Assembly: GCA_039654915.1 (NCBI GenBank)
Contig: CM077599.1
Location: 80,940,001 to 81,004,000, forward strand
Direction: 5' to 3'
From: Aquilaria yunnanensis
Taxonomy: Eukaryota > Streptophyta > Magnoliopsida > Malvales > Thymelaeaceae
Length of the DNA stretch: 64,000 bases
The notes under the pieces are model-generated. The model did no database searches and had not been told where the DNA came from. It saw only the letters and a program-made list of their open reading frames with translations. Shown in pieces: positions 1-12,068 of the stretch. Within the stretch, counting starts at the first letter, position 1, and each line of letters starts with the position of its first letter. Made by a program: the position numbers and the translations under genes.

Positions 1-2976
1 CCTGAACCTCATCAAATGATTCAGTGTACTCTATCTCCTTATAGTACTCACTTAAGGAAACATATTAGAAAGAGGGTAAGCACCACTTGCTCAGTAAGGG
101 AGAAGCATCAGACCCATCACGTGGGTCCTAATATTTCATTCATAAACAACAACAAATAATAAACTTCAAGTTACAGTAATTTAACCAAATAACAATTTAA
201 TACACGTCATAGCAACAACATTAAAGTCCTACTAGCATGCTTGAACGAATATGCATATGTATAATTTCTTTTATCGATTAAATCATATCTTATTGACCAA
301 CTATTTAATCCAATACTTGAATGCCGTCGGACAAACCTAGGGTGGTGAGTGTGTATATCACCCACTTTTGGGATAACTTTTAGGCAGTGTCACTAGGGAT
401 GCCACCAAGTCATAGCCTATCGGGATACCTACGCTAAGGTAGAGCCTATCGTGATACCAACCATAAGCATGGTCCTCCGCCAGCTATGGTCTGGCAGTGC
501 ATAAATCATATCTCCATACTCCATATCAATATCATACCATGACTAGGGATGGCCTGCCGCCACCTTAACATGCCTCTCGGGTTCGAATCGTTCGTTTTGA
601 ATCTCTTTTCTAAATTTACGGCTCATCAGGTCATGCAGATATGGTCTGTCACCAACCTTGCATACCTCGTGTTTTTTCTTACTCCTTAAATCGTTTACTC
701 AATGCAGTCTTATATATGACAAATATCAATCATATGCAACAACCAATTGATTCATGACTATAGATCATTTTATTTCAGCCCTATTTAGTAAAGTGCCATG
801 ATTCTAGTGCATCATAGTTCTTTTATCTTGTTATCTTAGTTTAGTGTTATATAATGATATGACAATCAATGATATCTTTTTAAATGTATTTATGATAAAT
901 GTTCATCGCCGCTCTCATGAATTCTTTCTAAGTTTGTCATTTAGCATTTATGCTCTTAATCATTTATCTACTGTCTTATAGTAATTTATTACATCCCTAA
1001 CATGCCACTAACGGTTGCTTTTAATCTCATCATGTTATTAACGAGCTTGCCGGCCCTAAACATGTTACTAGTGGTGTTTGTCTTACCGGCCCTAAACATA
1101 GTACCAATAGGTTTATTCATGGGGTCTTAACATACTTCTAATTTAATTCTTGTATCACGTCATTATAACCATGCAACCAACCAATCAAAATTACTTCACA
1201 ATAGAAAAGAATTAAAAAAAATAAAATAAAATTCTAGAAAAAGTAATTAATTACCCTACCCATGTTGCCCATGCATTTAAAGATTTTATTTAGCCCAATT
1301 GTTTACTTAAAATTTATTATTTGAGTTAATGCTTATTTTTTGCCTAAGAGGGCCCACGAGAACTAACTCGCTCTTCCCCCTTATCTATTGTGAAATATCC
1401 CAATGAAAAGGGGCAATTTCCAAGAATAGGTCCTACAAAGGGTTAGGGAATAGATAATTATAAAATATGCTTAAATTCAAAAATTTCCTAAATGGTACTT
1501 GGAAGGTTCACATCCTTGGTATTTAGGCCAAAATTTTATTTAGTAAGCAAAAAGGGTCTTAGGGTGTCTTCGGTGGCCTCGTGCCTATTCGGGATCATGT
1601 CAGGAGCCTTCTTAATATTATTCCTAAAATTACAGCGACCACACACTGAGTTATATGCTCATTTAATGGTTGTAAAAACTGAACTTAGAGGAAAAAAAAC
1701 TTTTATTTCAGTTACTGATGTGTTTCTTGGATATCTGGCACTTTGGGAATTCAAAGAAGCGCTAAATCTTTCAGTAAGGAGTTCCTAGCCCTTTGTATCA
1801 ACATGAACAGCAAGGGCAAGAGACTTGTTAGGGCAGTAAGATTTGAAATTGGAAGCCAAAGAATTTTAAAAAGGCTACGGTGTCTTAACGTGGCTCAGGT
1901 GCAAGTAAGGGTTCAATTGCACCGAAAATGAGTGCACAAGTCTAAAATTTTGAATAGGGAAGAACCTACCAACGAAATACATCATAAATTAAATGGATTT
2001 AGGTGCTGGAAATAAAAAATAAAAGAGTGATATAAAAGGATTTAGACTCATATGAACGAATTCGTGATCTTCGGTATGCATAGGATCGGTTTTGGTATTC
2101 ATATGAGGTTTTCCTTCAACTTAATAAATCTAGGAAAAAAATATGAAATTAAATTAATGTTCCAATACATTGGAAGAGCCAAGAATCAAAGCGTGAATGG
2201 CTGGACTTACATAGTTTGATGGAGGACTAAGCAAAGGCAAACAACCAGCGCAAAGGAAACAAAAGAATTATGGATGGCCTTCTTGCAAGAAATCCAATTT
2301 TCTTGTTGTGGCTTAGGCGGCAGTTGGTGGGGGAGAAGAAAAGAGTAGATTAATTTGCCTAGGTTTAGTTTCTACAGGCTCTTGGCAACGTAGGAATATG
2401 GGGAAAACTGAAAAACGAAAGAAAATGAATAATGACAAGATAATATTCAATGGGATTTAATTAAAGAAAATAGAAGTAAGGAGTTAATGAATTAATTTTT
2501 CAATTTCTTTATTCTGGAGGTGTTGCGGCTGGATGCTTTTTTTTTTTTAAATAGAGATTATGGTTAGTTGGAAAATTATTCTATAAAACAAAAGCACAAA
2601 CTCGGTTTAAACCGTGCATGAGTGTATACCACATTTTTTGAAACCCAAGCAAATGAATTATGAATTAAATGAGATAAACTTCTTTTAACTCATTTTTATG
2701 AGAAGAATCTAATGGTACTCTCAGATTTTTGATTTCATGCTCGGTTGGAAAAGGATAAAAATGCTCTTAGCCTAAAAAAATGACTTTGAGCTTCCAGCTT
2801 GGAATTTGACTTAGTAACCATTAAAAGAATTATCTAAGAATTAAGATTCTTGGTTTTACCTTGATTTTTTAAATTAATAGGTAAAATTATGAAAATACCC
2901 TTGAGGTTAAATGGGTAATTTTTGCATTTAGGGTAATTTGAAATTTTTCTTTTTCTTAATTTCTAAGGTTATTACA
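1..2976 (-). mobile_element. Truncated Ty3/gypsy-type LTR, continues off the left edge
   Basis: Read on the minus strand, the segment starts at 2976 with TGTAATAACCTTAG, the kind of start seen in long Tekay/Del-type plant LTRs. Directly outside it lies GTAAG, a candidate 5-bp target duplication whose partner would be beyond the window. Internal features support an LTR rather than a gene: near-repeated blocks at 395-460 (AGCCTATCG..GATACC), repeated CGGCCCTAAACATG motifs at 1050-1100, and a block near 80-120 that resembles one in the solo LTR at 3750-6071 (CTTACT..GC followed by GTGCTTA..CTCT). No coding sequence was recognised. Whether this is a solo LTR or one end of a full element cannot be told. 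The family assignment is an inference. Confidence 0.45.
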
Positions 2977-3164
2977 GTAAGCATAGATTTTAAAATTTTT
3001 GGGTGAGTGTATTTTGATTAAAAGTCAAGAGTAGGGTGACTAAGGTTTTTGAGAAATGTATAATTACCTATAGTTATATATCTTCGAAAAAAACTCAATG
3101 TTTTCTTTTAAAAGAAATTTATTTTTGTCTGAGTTTCTTATTAAGTGTCCCACCCGTGGACTTA
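2977..3164. other. AT-rich intergenic sequence
   Basis: Between the LTR-like segment and the first copy of the duplicated repeat. No gene or recognisable element was seen. Confidence 0.4.
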
Positions 3165-3476
3165 ACCTATGTTTTTTTTTTCTATTTTGAATAGAACCTA
3201 AAAAATTTTATTAAAAATTTAGCTTATGTCTCTTTGAAAAATCAAACATATGATAATACATTAATGGGAAATATGTTTAATTGTTCATTAGTTTTTTGAA
3301 TCTAAAATATATAATTTAAGACAAAATTTACTAATTTAATTCTTAATAAAATTTTTAAAAATATAATATTATTAAGATATTAAATTAATATATTTTCTTA
3401 ACAAATTGCATACTATTAACGTTTTACACTAAGAAGAAGAATTTTGGTATCTTTGGTAAGATATTAAAAGTACCAG
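3165..3476. repeat. Duplicated AT-rich repeat, copy A, left part
   Basis: This segment aligns by eye, with scattered differences, to 7980-8335. Shared landmarks include AAATTGCATACTATTAA, CACTAAGAAGA and AAGATATTAAAAGTAC. Copy A is interrupted at 3476 by the TRIM element and resumes at 6332. Non-coding. Confidence 0.75.
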
Positions 3477-3641
3477 CATAATGGCCCAAGTTTGGAACTG
3501 ATCTATGAAACACCTGCCCACACCATATGAGTTTTCCTTTAAAAAAGGATAAGTGCTAGATACTTATGTTCTGGAACTGAAGCTCATATATCCACATAAT
3601 GCTTTCAACAATTCACTTATGTGGGATATTGGAATGTTACA
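3477..3641 (-). repeat. TRIM 3' LTR (left copy)
   Basis: 165-bp terminal repeat matching 6166-6331 by eye. Its inner edge carries the minus-strand purine tract at 3642-3654. Confidence 0.75.
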
Positions 3642-3749
3642 AACTCCCACCCTTATATACCCAACATCATCGTTGGGGTATCTTGGGTTACATGGTTCAC
3701 TAGATCAGTAACCTCTCTAATCAGATTACTTGATGACACGCTGAGTAAC

Positions 3750-6071
3750 TGTAACAACCCGAAATTTTATTTAGTTTAATTTATTTAAGTTAATGATAAA
3801 AGCCTAATTTAAAATATTAATAATCTTTAAAGACTTGGTTGGTTATTAATGGGTAAGAATAAATAATAAGAATAAAAGCAAAAGAAGACAAAAAAAAAGA
3901 GGAAAAAGGAAAAAAAAAAGCCCAAAATAAGACGAGGAACGAAAACAAAAAGACGGAGAAATAAAATAAAAGCACCCCTGGAAGGGAGAATATGGAAGAG
4001 AACGTGGAAGGGGGAAAAAAAAAAGAAAAAAAAGGGGAAGGAAAAAGAGTTAAGAGTCATAATAGGATATATAATTGTAGGAAAAAAAACATAGGGTTTA
4101 GTTTCCTACTCTTACGCTTTTTTTTAAAGAAAGGGAAGAAATGAGGATTGAAGATCAAGGCCAAGTTTAAGATTTTTTTCTTTAAAAGAAGTAAAATTGA
4201 TGAGTTTAATTTAGCATTTTTTTTTGTATATCTATATCAAGCGTATTCATTAATGTTTAAAAAAGGATAATATTTTTAGGGTAGAATTTTAACAAGTTTT
4301 AGAGATTGGAAGAGATAATTAATGATTGTAATTGTTTAGAATAAATTAGGGACATGTTTGATGAGATTTATGTTGGTTAATGTTGGAGTTCGGCGACTTA
4401 TTGCAGGGCGTTTCAGGAGAAGAAATGAAGAATTCATGTTCAGGGCAAGAATTGGTATAATAATAATGTACGTCATTAATTTTTAGATTTTGGTTTATAG
4501 AGATGCTAAAGTTTATATTATTACAATTTGATCACTGGAAGTGTTAGGTTGAAGCAAATAATCGGGTTAACAATCACAGTAGTCCCTGGGGCTTTAATAA
4601 CTAGTTCAGCGAGTACTGAGGTTTCAGAAATATTCGTTTAAGCCACTGACAGAGAATAATTTTAGGATATTCATTATATTTATTTGGTTTTGACATAAGA
4701 TTTTATATAATTATTTTTGGTGACTAAACCTTTATTTTGGGAGTTGAAAAGTTGCAATTTGAGGTAAGTGACCGTCCACCATTCTAAACTTAAATTATTA
4801 TTTTGTTATTCACTTTATTGATTTTATAGTATTGAATTACATTGAATTCTAGCTATATGAAATTTTGCTTTTTAGGTTTGAATAATTTGATTTTAAGACT
4901 TACTTGATTTCACCTTTATTATTTGAAAGTTTATTATGATGTTTTGCCATTAAAAATATTAGAAAGAATTACATATGTATTATGTATGTTTCTAAGTATG
5001 TAATTTTTGTTTTAATGATTATGGGATCAAACATGTTTTACTTATGCTATTATGGCAATATGATTTCCTGATTTTTATGGCCATTTGGATTTTGAAAATT
5101 CATGAATATGAATATGTATGTTTTCAATATGTTTTAGTTGGCATTAGTTCTGTATCCGACTACTGGAAAAGTGTAATTCATGACTCTTCTTACAGGGTAT
5201 TATGTAAGTATGATTCGCAGTGCACTGTTCAAGACTAGTCCTTCAGGGCGCTCCACCGACAGTGATTTTTAGTCGGTCTATGACGTACTATAACAGTTAA
5301 GTGTAGTTATTATGACATGACGTACTATAACGGTTAAGTACAGTTATTTTGACATGACATGATACAACGGTTAAGTGTAGTCACAGTGATCGTCCCACTT
5401 ACTATGTTAAGAAATATTATATTTTGTTATCTATTTTAAATTGCTATATTTTGACTAATGATTTCAAGTATGGATTTCATGTTTATTTTGTCATATTTTA
5501 TGACAAAGTTAATTGTATTTGTTTTTGACACTTATGTGAGTTTTTTTTTTTGTGAGTATGACTTTCCTATAAATGAATACTTTGAGATATTTATATGTTT
5601 ATTATATTTTCTAATTAATATTGGATTTATACTATTTTCCAAAAAGATTATTTTCTGCCTGATCTCTATGTTATACATATTGAATAAATTGTTTTCATGT
5701 TTTATGAAATGGTGGACATCCCGCCGCTTACTAGGCATTTGTGCTTATCCTCTCTTTTACCACTCACATAGATAGCAAGTAATACAAGATTAGCTAGTTG
5801 GGGACTGACTGTAGGAGCTCAAGGTTTGTGATAGCATTAAAATGAGATGTAATTGACACTCTTAGGTTAGAGATATTATGTAAGAGATTTTAAGTTATAG
5901 TTACTCTACAACTCGATTCCAAACGACAAGTAATAAGTTTGGATTATACGTTATGGTCATTTGGATTTATTTGGAATATTTTTAGCCTTGCATATTCGAG
6001 GGAATTTTATTTTTTCAAGTATGCAGCTTGTCATTGTCTTAAACTCCTAGGGTAAATTTTGGGGCGTAACA
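3750..6071 (+). mobile_element. Solo LTR, 2322 bp, nested in the TRIM
   Basis: The element starts TGTAACAACCCG and ends GGGGCGTAACA. It is flanked by perfect 5-bp duplications GTAAC at 3745-3749 and 6072-6076. The TG..CA ends, length and near-palindromic termini (TGTAAC..GTAACA) fit a Ty3/gypsy LTR of the Tekay/Del type. There is no second LTR and no internal domain, so it is a solo LTR left by recombination. Around 5280-5390 it holds about three imperfect copies of a 45-bp unit (GACGTACTATAACGGTTAAG). Short reading frames inside it have no recognisable product. Confidence 0.85.
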
Positions 6072-6152
6072 GTAACCTTTCTAATTCAAGATCAGCTTGG
6101 TAGACAATACATGTGCACACCCACTATGTCACATTATCGTGGTCTCGAGTCA

Positions 6153-6163
6153 GTTTGATACCA
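6153..6163 (-). promoter_or_regulatory. Primer-binding site of the TRIM
   Basis: Minus-strand TGGTATCAAAC lies 2 nt inside the 5' LTR (right copy). It matches most of the TGGTATCAGAGC sequence that pairs with the 3' end of initiator tRNA-Met. Confidence 0.7.
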
Positions 6164-6165
6164 TC

Positions 6166-6331
6166 TGTAATGACCCAAGTCTATAATTGGTTTACCGGAA
6201 CAGCTACCCACATCATATGGGCTATTCTTTGAAAAAGAATAAATGCTAGGTGCTTATGTTCTGAAAATAGATCCTGTATATCCACATAAGATTTTTCACA
6301 ATTCATTCATATGAGATATTGGAGTCTTACA
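6166..6331 (-). repeat. TRIM 5' LTR (right copy)
   Basis: 166-bp terminal repeat with intact TG..CA ends, partner of 3477-3641. Confidence 0.78.
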
Positions 6332-6410
6332 ACCAAGAGGTAATTTGGTAGTACTAAAAAAAAGGTTCTATAGTTTTCTATGACCAGTATTAGTTTTAGT
6401 ATATTCTACA

Positions 6411-6455
<45 letters not shown>

Positions 6456-6720
6456 ATAGAAATTTAATACAATGAGCTATCTATTATAATGGATGACACA
6501 AATAAGGGTAGTTATGATGAAATATTATAATAAAAAACTATGTAAGAAATAAAAAATGAAACTAACAAGAAATATATCTAAATTTAAAAAGTTAAATAAC
6601 TTTTTTTACTATTTATTTTGAACAAAATAATTAGAATTATAATTATTTAAGTAAAAATAATTTAGTATTTGGTTTTTCTGCAGTGCATGTGAGTTTTATT
6701 AAAAATATGTAAGTGCACAA
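6332..6720. repeat. Duplicated AT-rich repeat, copy A, right part
   Basis: Continuation of copy A after the TRIM; aligns to about 8336-8715. It contains an (ATT)n run at about 6413-6454. Shared landmarks include GATAGTTATGAT-like and AAATATTATAATAAAAAAC. Non-coding. Confidence 0.72.
6413..6454. repeat. (ATT)n microsatellite
   Basis: About fourteen ATT units inside copy A of the duplicated repeat. Confidence 0.95.
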
Positions 6721-6739
6721 ATATTGAATGACCTTTTTA

Positions 6740-6905
6740 TGCTTACATTATAAGTTATTTTGTTCATTAAGTAAAATTTGATTTTGTCATTTTCTATTTA
6801 ATCGGAGTTATATTAGCCCTATAATACTAAAAGGGACCTTTAAGTAGTCACTAAATTTTATTTTTTACTACAAATTTACTGGAGCTTGATTTTTATGTAA
6901 TTTTT
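6740..6905. repeat. Copy of the repeat that hosts the Tat insertion
   Basis: Read in reverse complement, this stretch matches the DNA on both sides of the gypsy element at 28489-39246: first AATTTGTAGTAAAAAATAAA (compare 28446-28466), then TTTTAGTATT..TAATATAACTCC (compare 39251-39282). It is thus an uninterrupted relative of that target site. Non-coding. Confidence 0.7.
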
Positions 6906-7979
6906 TTATGTTATTTTTACCTTTAATGGCTAAAACTTCTAGATTATGACTAAACTTTTTCTTTCCCTTTTTTGCATCAAACATGTTTCCTTGGTTATAT
7001 ATTACTATCAAATAATACTTCGAGTACCATAAATGTTTTATAAAAATTAAAATTTTAACTTAATAAGTATGGCCTAAGTCTTTCAATATAATTTTTTTTC
7101 AACTAAGTTTTTTTTCAAATTTGATAAATATATACTACATGAAGGCTTACATATTTGATCAATCTTAAAGCAATAATATAATTCAAATATGATTCAAGCA
7201 CCTATTATAAAAAAAATAATAAAATATTATTGTAGTAAAGGCCAATGGGAAAATTTTTAGGAAAAAAAATTCTACACTTTTAGAATCAGTTGCTTATATT
7301 ACAATAAGGGGACTTTTAGTAGCAATTTTTTTGGGGACTTTTAGTAGCAATTTTTTTCACATTTTTCAATGTTTTAAAATATTAAAAAAATATAATAATT
7401 ATTATTTTTTCCATATGGTCATCCCTTTTAATATTGCAACACAAACTTTTATTCTTAGTGACTAGCTCTTTTTTCTATACTAAATAATATTGAAAAAAAT
7501 TTTCTCATTTTTAATTTTTTAAAATCCAATCAATCTTATAAATTGTATCAAATTTAGAAATAATTTCTATTTGAATATCATATTTCATGGTAGAGGCTCA
7601 AAACCTAAAAGTAGTTTTGGAGTTGTTAAGAGATGAAGTTAAAAACTTTATGTTATGATTGCAATATTTTATTTTAGCTCAGATTACGCATAATAAGAAA
7701 AGAAATGTGGAGGTTTATGTGTCTAAAAAATATAAGTAAATACATATTTTTAGATCCTAACTGTAGATTCTAACCATATATAGGATTATATGACAAACGA
7801 AAAAAATCAGAAGATTCGTAGGAGGACATATAATAAGTTTTAGTAGAACAAAAAGAAAACCGACTATATGCTTTATGTATTGGATCAAACTTTCATTCAT
7901 TTTTATACAAAATATAAATTTGTTGCATATTATATTTCATGGTAGAGCCTCATAACCTAGAAATAGTTTTTTAGTTATT
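6906..7979. other. AT-rich intergenic sequence with a short direct repeat
   Basis: No gene was seen. A block around 7566-7650 (ATATTTCATGGTAGAGGCTC) recurs at about 7925-8000 (ATATTTCATGGTAGAGCCTC), directly before repeat copy B. A short stretch at 7308-7352 (GGGGACTTTTAGTAGCAATT) is tandemly doubled. Confidence 0.5.
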
Positions 7980-8429
7980 AAGAGATAAAGTTTTTTTTCC
8001 TATTTTAAACAGAACATCAAAATAGTTATTAAAAACTTAGCTTTTGTCTCTTTAAAAAGTTAAAGTAATGCTAATATATTAATGGTAAATCTATTTCATT
8101 GTTTGAGCTAACTAATATAATATCTTTGTTTTAATCATTAACTTCTTGAATCTAAAGTATAAAAATTAAGATAAAATTTACAAAATTAATTTTTAATAAA
8201 ATTTCTAAATACATAACATCATTAATTCCATTAAGTTAAGATATTTTCTCAACAAATTGCATACTATTAATTTTAAGTTTCACACTAAGAAGAGAAAATG
8301 TGCCAGCTTTGATAAGATATTAAAAGTACAAGAAAGAATTTTTTATAAGTATTCTACTATTACAAATAAAAAAAATTATCAATTTTTTTTTAAAACCAGT
8401 ATTACATGTAGCATATTCTATATTGAATA

Positions 8430-8497
<68 letters not shown>

Positions 8498-8715
8498 GAT
8501 AGAAATCAAATAGAATGAGCAACATTTCATAATGAATGGTATAAATGAGGATAGTTATGATAAAATATTATAATAAAAAACCATGAAAACATAGAAAAAT
8601 GAAACTAATAATAAATCTATCTAAACTCAAAAAAATTAAAATCATTACTAGTATTATTTATTTTGAAAAAAATAATTAAAATTATAGTTATTTGAGTAAA
8701 AAATAATTTAGTATT
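7980..8715. repeat. Duplicated AT-rich repeat, copy B (uninterrupted)
   Basis: Direct-orientation relative of 3165-3476 plus 6332-6720, but without the TRIM. At the position matching the TRIM insertion it reads GTACAAGAAAG, consistent with an empty site. Non-coding. Confidence 0.75.
8434..8496. repeat. (AAT)n then (ATT)n palindromic microsatellite
   Basis: About ten AAT units pass directly into about twelve ATT units, so the single strand can fold back on itself. Copy A has only the ATT half. Confidence 0.9.
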
Positions 8716-8869
8716 TTGATTTAGGTGGAATGCACATATGCATCTACTAGTACTAAAAAGTTACTCCATCCTATTTATACTTCTAAAATACACAGTGTTA
8801 TACTGCTGAATGGTTGGAGCCTCGAAATGTTTCCTCATGTATGCTCTCAAAGCTCCCGGTAGTAGATAT

Positions 8870-10275
8870 TTTTCTAGTGTTTATTCCAAATTACGGGGAA
8901 CTCCTGACTAAAGAACATGCTCCTGACTAAGGAGCATACATGAGGCAGGGTAAAAGTTAACTCTTGATGTGAAAGTACGCCTTCAAATTCCTCCAAATTA
9001 GAGATCAATGGCAAGGCTACTTTCGTTAAAGAATGGAGATGGTTCCTGCAGCATGCCAACATCTTGTCACGACAAGGACTTGGCGAATGACAAGCACTAT
9101 GACTAACTGTAAACATTACAAAACCAATTGAATACCCAATTTTCATGACATTAACTTCTCATACAAGAACGCTTAAAGCGTTGACACCTGAAACAAAAGG
9201 ATAAACATGCAGAGACAGGCCATGCTACCAGCATTCGCAGCAACATAATCCTCGTATCCAGATTGTTGCCAGTTGAGGAGTCCATAATACAGGCTACAGG
9301 CTTGCCTCATATCAATTGCCATAACATCAGGGTTGCCTCTGGTTTGTGGAACAGAACAATTTGATGATAAAACATATTTACAAATTCCACAAGTTGTGTC
9401 ACCTTTTTTGTTGTACCATATCTGGATGCACTTCTTATGAGCAAATTGAAACTATTCGAGATTTGTACCACGTAAAAATTCCAGCTGGATCCATTTTACA
9501 AATGAAATGCCAGCTTTACACAAATATTAAACTGAACAAGTTAACCAGAATTATAGTTAAAGCAAATTCAGATTTAATTCCAAAGATGTTCTTGCCAGCT
9601 AATGCATCAGATAATTAAGTTGACTTGCTGCAAGGTACAGAGTACCACATCGCATGAAAAATGAGCTGAGTCCAATCCTTTAGATTCGCTTTTCTCTCTA
9701 TCTTCTACCCTTTTTTCCTTTTACCCCTATACTTAAGATTGTGCTTTTTTGCTATTCATATCAATTAACTTAAAAATTATTTTCTCTAAAGTTTTGGAGC
9801 AAGGTAAATTCTAGTTCTTCAAAACTCTTTCATCTTCTTAGTTCTGAAAACCTACTTTTCTGGTAAAACAATTTAAAATGATGCAATCATTAGTCTCCTG
9901 TGATGTGAATGTAAAAGGTTGCAGTACTTTGTGGATTATATGAAAGCAAAGTTCTTATCTGGGAAGAGACAGCTGGAAACAGGAATGGAAGCTTTCACAC
10001 TGAATATTTGAACATCAATTCCTATCCGTCAAGAGACTGCAAACTGACACCATACTTTAGGCAAGTACCTGCATATAATTGATATTTGTATGTCAAATTT
10101 GATCAGTCATTTTCTTTAAAAAGAGAACAAACTTCTCCTGAGCATTTATATATAAATGAATGCTATCAATTATTGCACTTCTTCATACTCAGAGATCTTG
10201 GATGATTTCACCGTTAAACTCGATAACTGGAATGTGGGAAATCTTGGACAGCGCAGGGCCACTCTTGAATATGAA
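8870..10275 (-). pseudogene. Truncated duplicate of the NLR gene 3' end and downstream flank
   Basis: 10158-10270 aligns by eye to 16379-16485, the last codons and stop region of the CC-NBS-LRR gene read from its 3' side. Shared stretches include TTGCACTTCTTCATACTCA and TTAAACTCGATAACTGGAAT. Flanking matches continue to the left in the same order: 10066-10157 with 16290-16378, 9876-9910 with 16060-16090, 9150-9236 with 15990-16055, and 8872-8920 with 15822-15868. Only about 35 C-terminal codons remain. This copy has about 600 bp (9250-9870) absent from the other. At about 10275 homology stops and a different gene begins. A 90-codon open frame at 9346-9618 lies in the extra piece; its product is not recognised. 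Confidence 0.75.
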
Positions 10276-10463
10276 GAAATGTCAATGGAGTAAGAATGTC
10301 TATCTGACTTATATCTTTCCTGCATTATATACATTTATCTGCAGTATACATTTCAGATTCATAAGATACGTTCTTGTCGCTTTTCCCTCAACCAAAATTT
10401 GAAGTACTTAATGTTTTAAAGTTCATTTATCAATTCTATTAACTAATTTGTTTCTGTTTGTAG

Positions 10464-11162
10464 GCATTCCATACATTTCATACTTCATGCCTTATACACT
10501 GGATACTACTCTGTGAGGTGGAGACAATTAGGAATCAAGCAGGTGTGCGAGAAGTAAGACGAAGAACTAGGAGACAAGCTCTCCTGAAATCCAATGGGAA
10601 AAGGACTGGTGGAGGTATTATTAGACCAACTGGACAACACATAGGCGGGGATGAGCTGGAAAGTCCTAATATTACCCTTGCTCAGGTATTTACTATGTAC
10701 TGTCCCATTTTCCCAAGGTTCATGAACTTTTTTAAAGAAAAAGATTGTCTGCTCTATTTTTCATATCTGTCATATACCACCTTTTAGCATGGCGTACACA
10801 CTACATGGCCTTACTCATCCTGTAAGGCATGGCCAATATGCATCATTGGCTGGATTTTGACCTTCAAATTCCGCATCTCATGGCGTTCTGTGTTTTCTTC
10901 AGATTTTCAGGTACAAAATTAAAGTGAGTGATGCTCGTAGGGGATGGATGAAAAGTCCTGAGCTGCTGGGGAACTGTTCAATCGGGTTTCATTTCCCTTC
11001 CAAATCTGAAGAGAATGTTGAGGTTTTTTGAATTTCTTTGTAAATCACCTCATTTTGACTGCTCTCTCAAACGCACTTTGTTCATCTCTCATTTCGATGA
11101 TTTGGTTGCAGGAAAAGGTGCTATCGCTCAAAATGTTGCCGTTCTATGCTGCCAACCGGTAG
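10464..11162 (+). pseudogene. C-terminal exons of a conserved plant zinc-finger-like protein (5' end missing)
   Basis: Three exons read cleanly: 10464-10685, 10903-11022 and 11112-11162 (stop TAG), all joined in phase 0 with GT-AG borders; 131 codons. The first carries AFHTFHTSCLIHWILLCE, a His/Cys-rich block, followed by a basic run (REVRRRTRR). The second carries YKIKVSDARRGWMKSPELL. I recognise these blocks from a conserved plant protein of unknown function but cannot name the gene. From memory, relatives have a CPxCQGTG zinc knuckle before GDELE; here that place reads RPTGQHIGGDELE with no cysteine. No upstream exons were found: the sequence 5' of about 10290 is NLR-derived. It is most likely a displaced 3' fragment, though an in-frame start further upstream cannot be excluded. 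Confidence 0.6.
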
Positions 11163-12060
11163 AAGTCTAACAGCAAAAACATCGGAGACGAACAAACCCT
11201 GCAGTTAATCTTACCGAGTTAGAAGCAGTAGGCAGTAGCATGTCAATTGTAGTATTGACCAAAGTTTGATGCTTATGTAAAGTATGGGACTGGTGGTGAC
11301 TGGATGATGTGCTGCAAAATCCATGAAATTAGAAGGTTTCAAAGTAGGAGGATGTAAATAGCTGCTGTACATTGCTGACATGCATCTGCATTGAAAATCA
11401 ACAGGCAGTTGTGGAATAATGCACAGGAATTTTGGGATCAACATTCCTTCAAAATTTCGTCTTTTTTGGGAAAAACAAGTTACCACCTTCTTGTTCGTTT
11501 AAATCGCAAATCTCAGCTGTGTACCTCGCTTTACAAATCAACCCATGTTATTTTCAAGGGCAAGAAAATGACACTTTTGTCGTGGATTTGTCAACCTTTT
11601 GTGAACAAATTACTTGCGGGTATCCTTAATAATCTGCCCCTCACTAGTGACATACCTACATATGGTCATCACACTCAAACTCCCCCTTAAGTTGAAGCCA
11701 TGACGCACCAATCAAGCACACCCGACATGAACACAGACCCAAGAACGTACGCACTTACTAATCATGTAGGAGTACAACCTATGACATCAAGTGCCTTCTG
11801 CTGTAAATGTTGAGAACCGCTGCCCGTGCTTAACCATAGGTGGAATTATGGAAGTCATACTTTGCTTTGATCAGTGAACCAGTCTCAGAAGCATACCAAT
11901 CATGAGTACATATACAAAGAGCAAATACTCTCTTTGGACAATTAAGAACCATTTGCTATAAGTCACTGTGTACATTCTCAACTATTTGATAGGATTTACC
12001 TGCTAAACTATTGTGAAACTCTTGGCCTTTAGATCAAAGGAGGTGACTCGTCAATTTTTG
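11163..12060. other. Intergenic sequence without recognised genes
   Basis: Overlapping open frames at 11391-11690 lie in low-complexity, non-conserved sequence and show no family features. The first part is probably the 3' UTR of the fragment upstream. Confidence 0.4.
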
Positions 12061-12068
12061 ATGTTTCA

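Larger units (their letters stand above)
3477..6331 (-). mobile_element. TRIM-like miniature LTR element with a nested solo LTR
   Basis: Two direct repeats of about 165 bp (3477-3641 and 6166-6331) bound the element; the right copy begins TGTAATGACCC and ends GTCTTACA. On the minus strand the right LTR is followed by TGGTATCAAAC, which fits a primer-binding site for initiator tRNA-Met. The left LTR is preceded on that strand by the purine-rich AAGGGTGGGAGTT. Together these give a minus orientation. Flanks are ACCAG (3472-3476) and ACCAA (6332-6336), a 5-bp target duplication with one change. The terminal TG of the left LTR has decayed to CA. Without the nested solo LTR the element is about 530 bp with no coding capacity, which matches TRIM elements. 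Confidence 0.8.

Noticed and set aside
3827..4060. 77-codon minus-strand frame rich in Phe
   Set aside because: Product of a purine-rich low-complexity tract inside the solo LTR.
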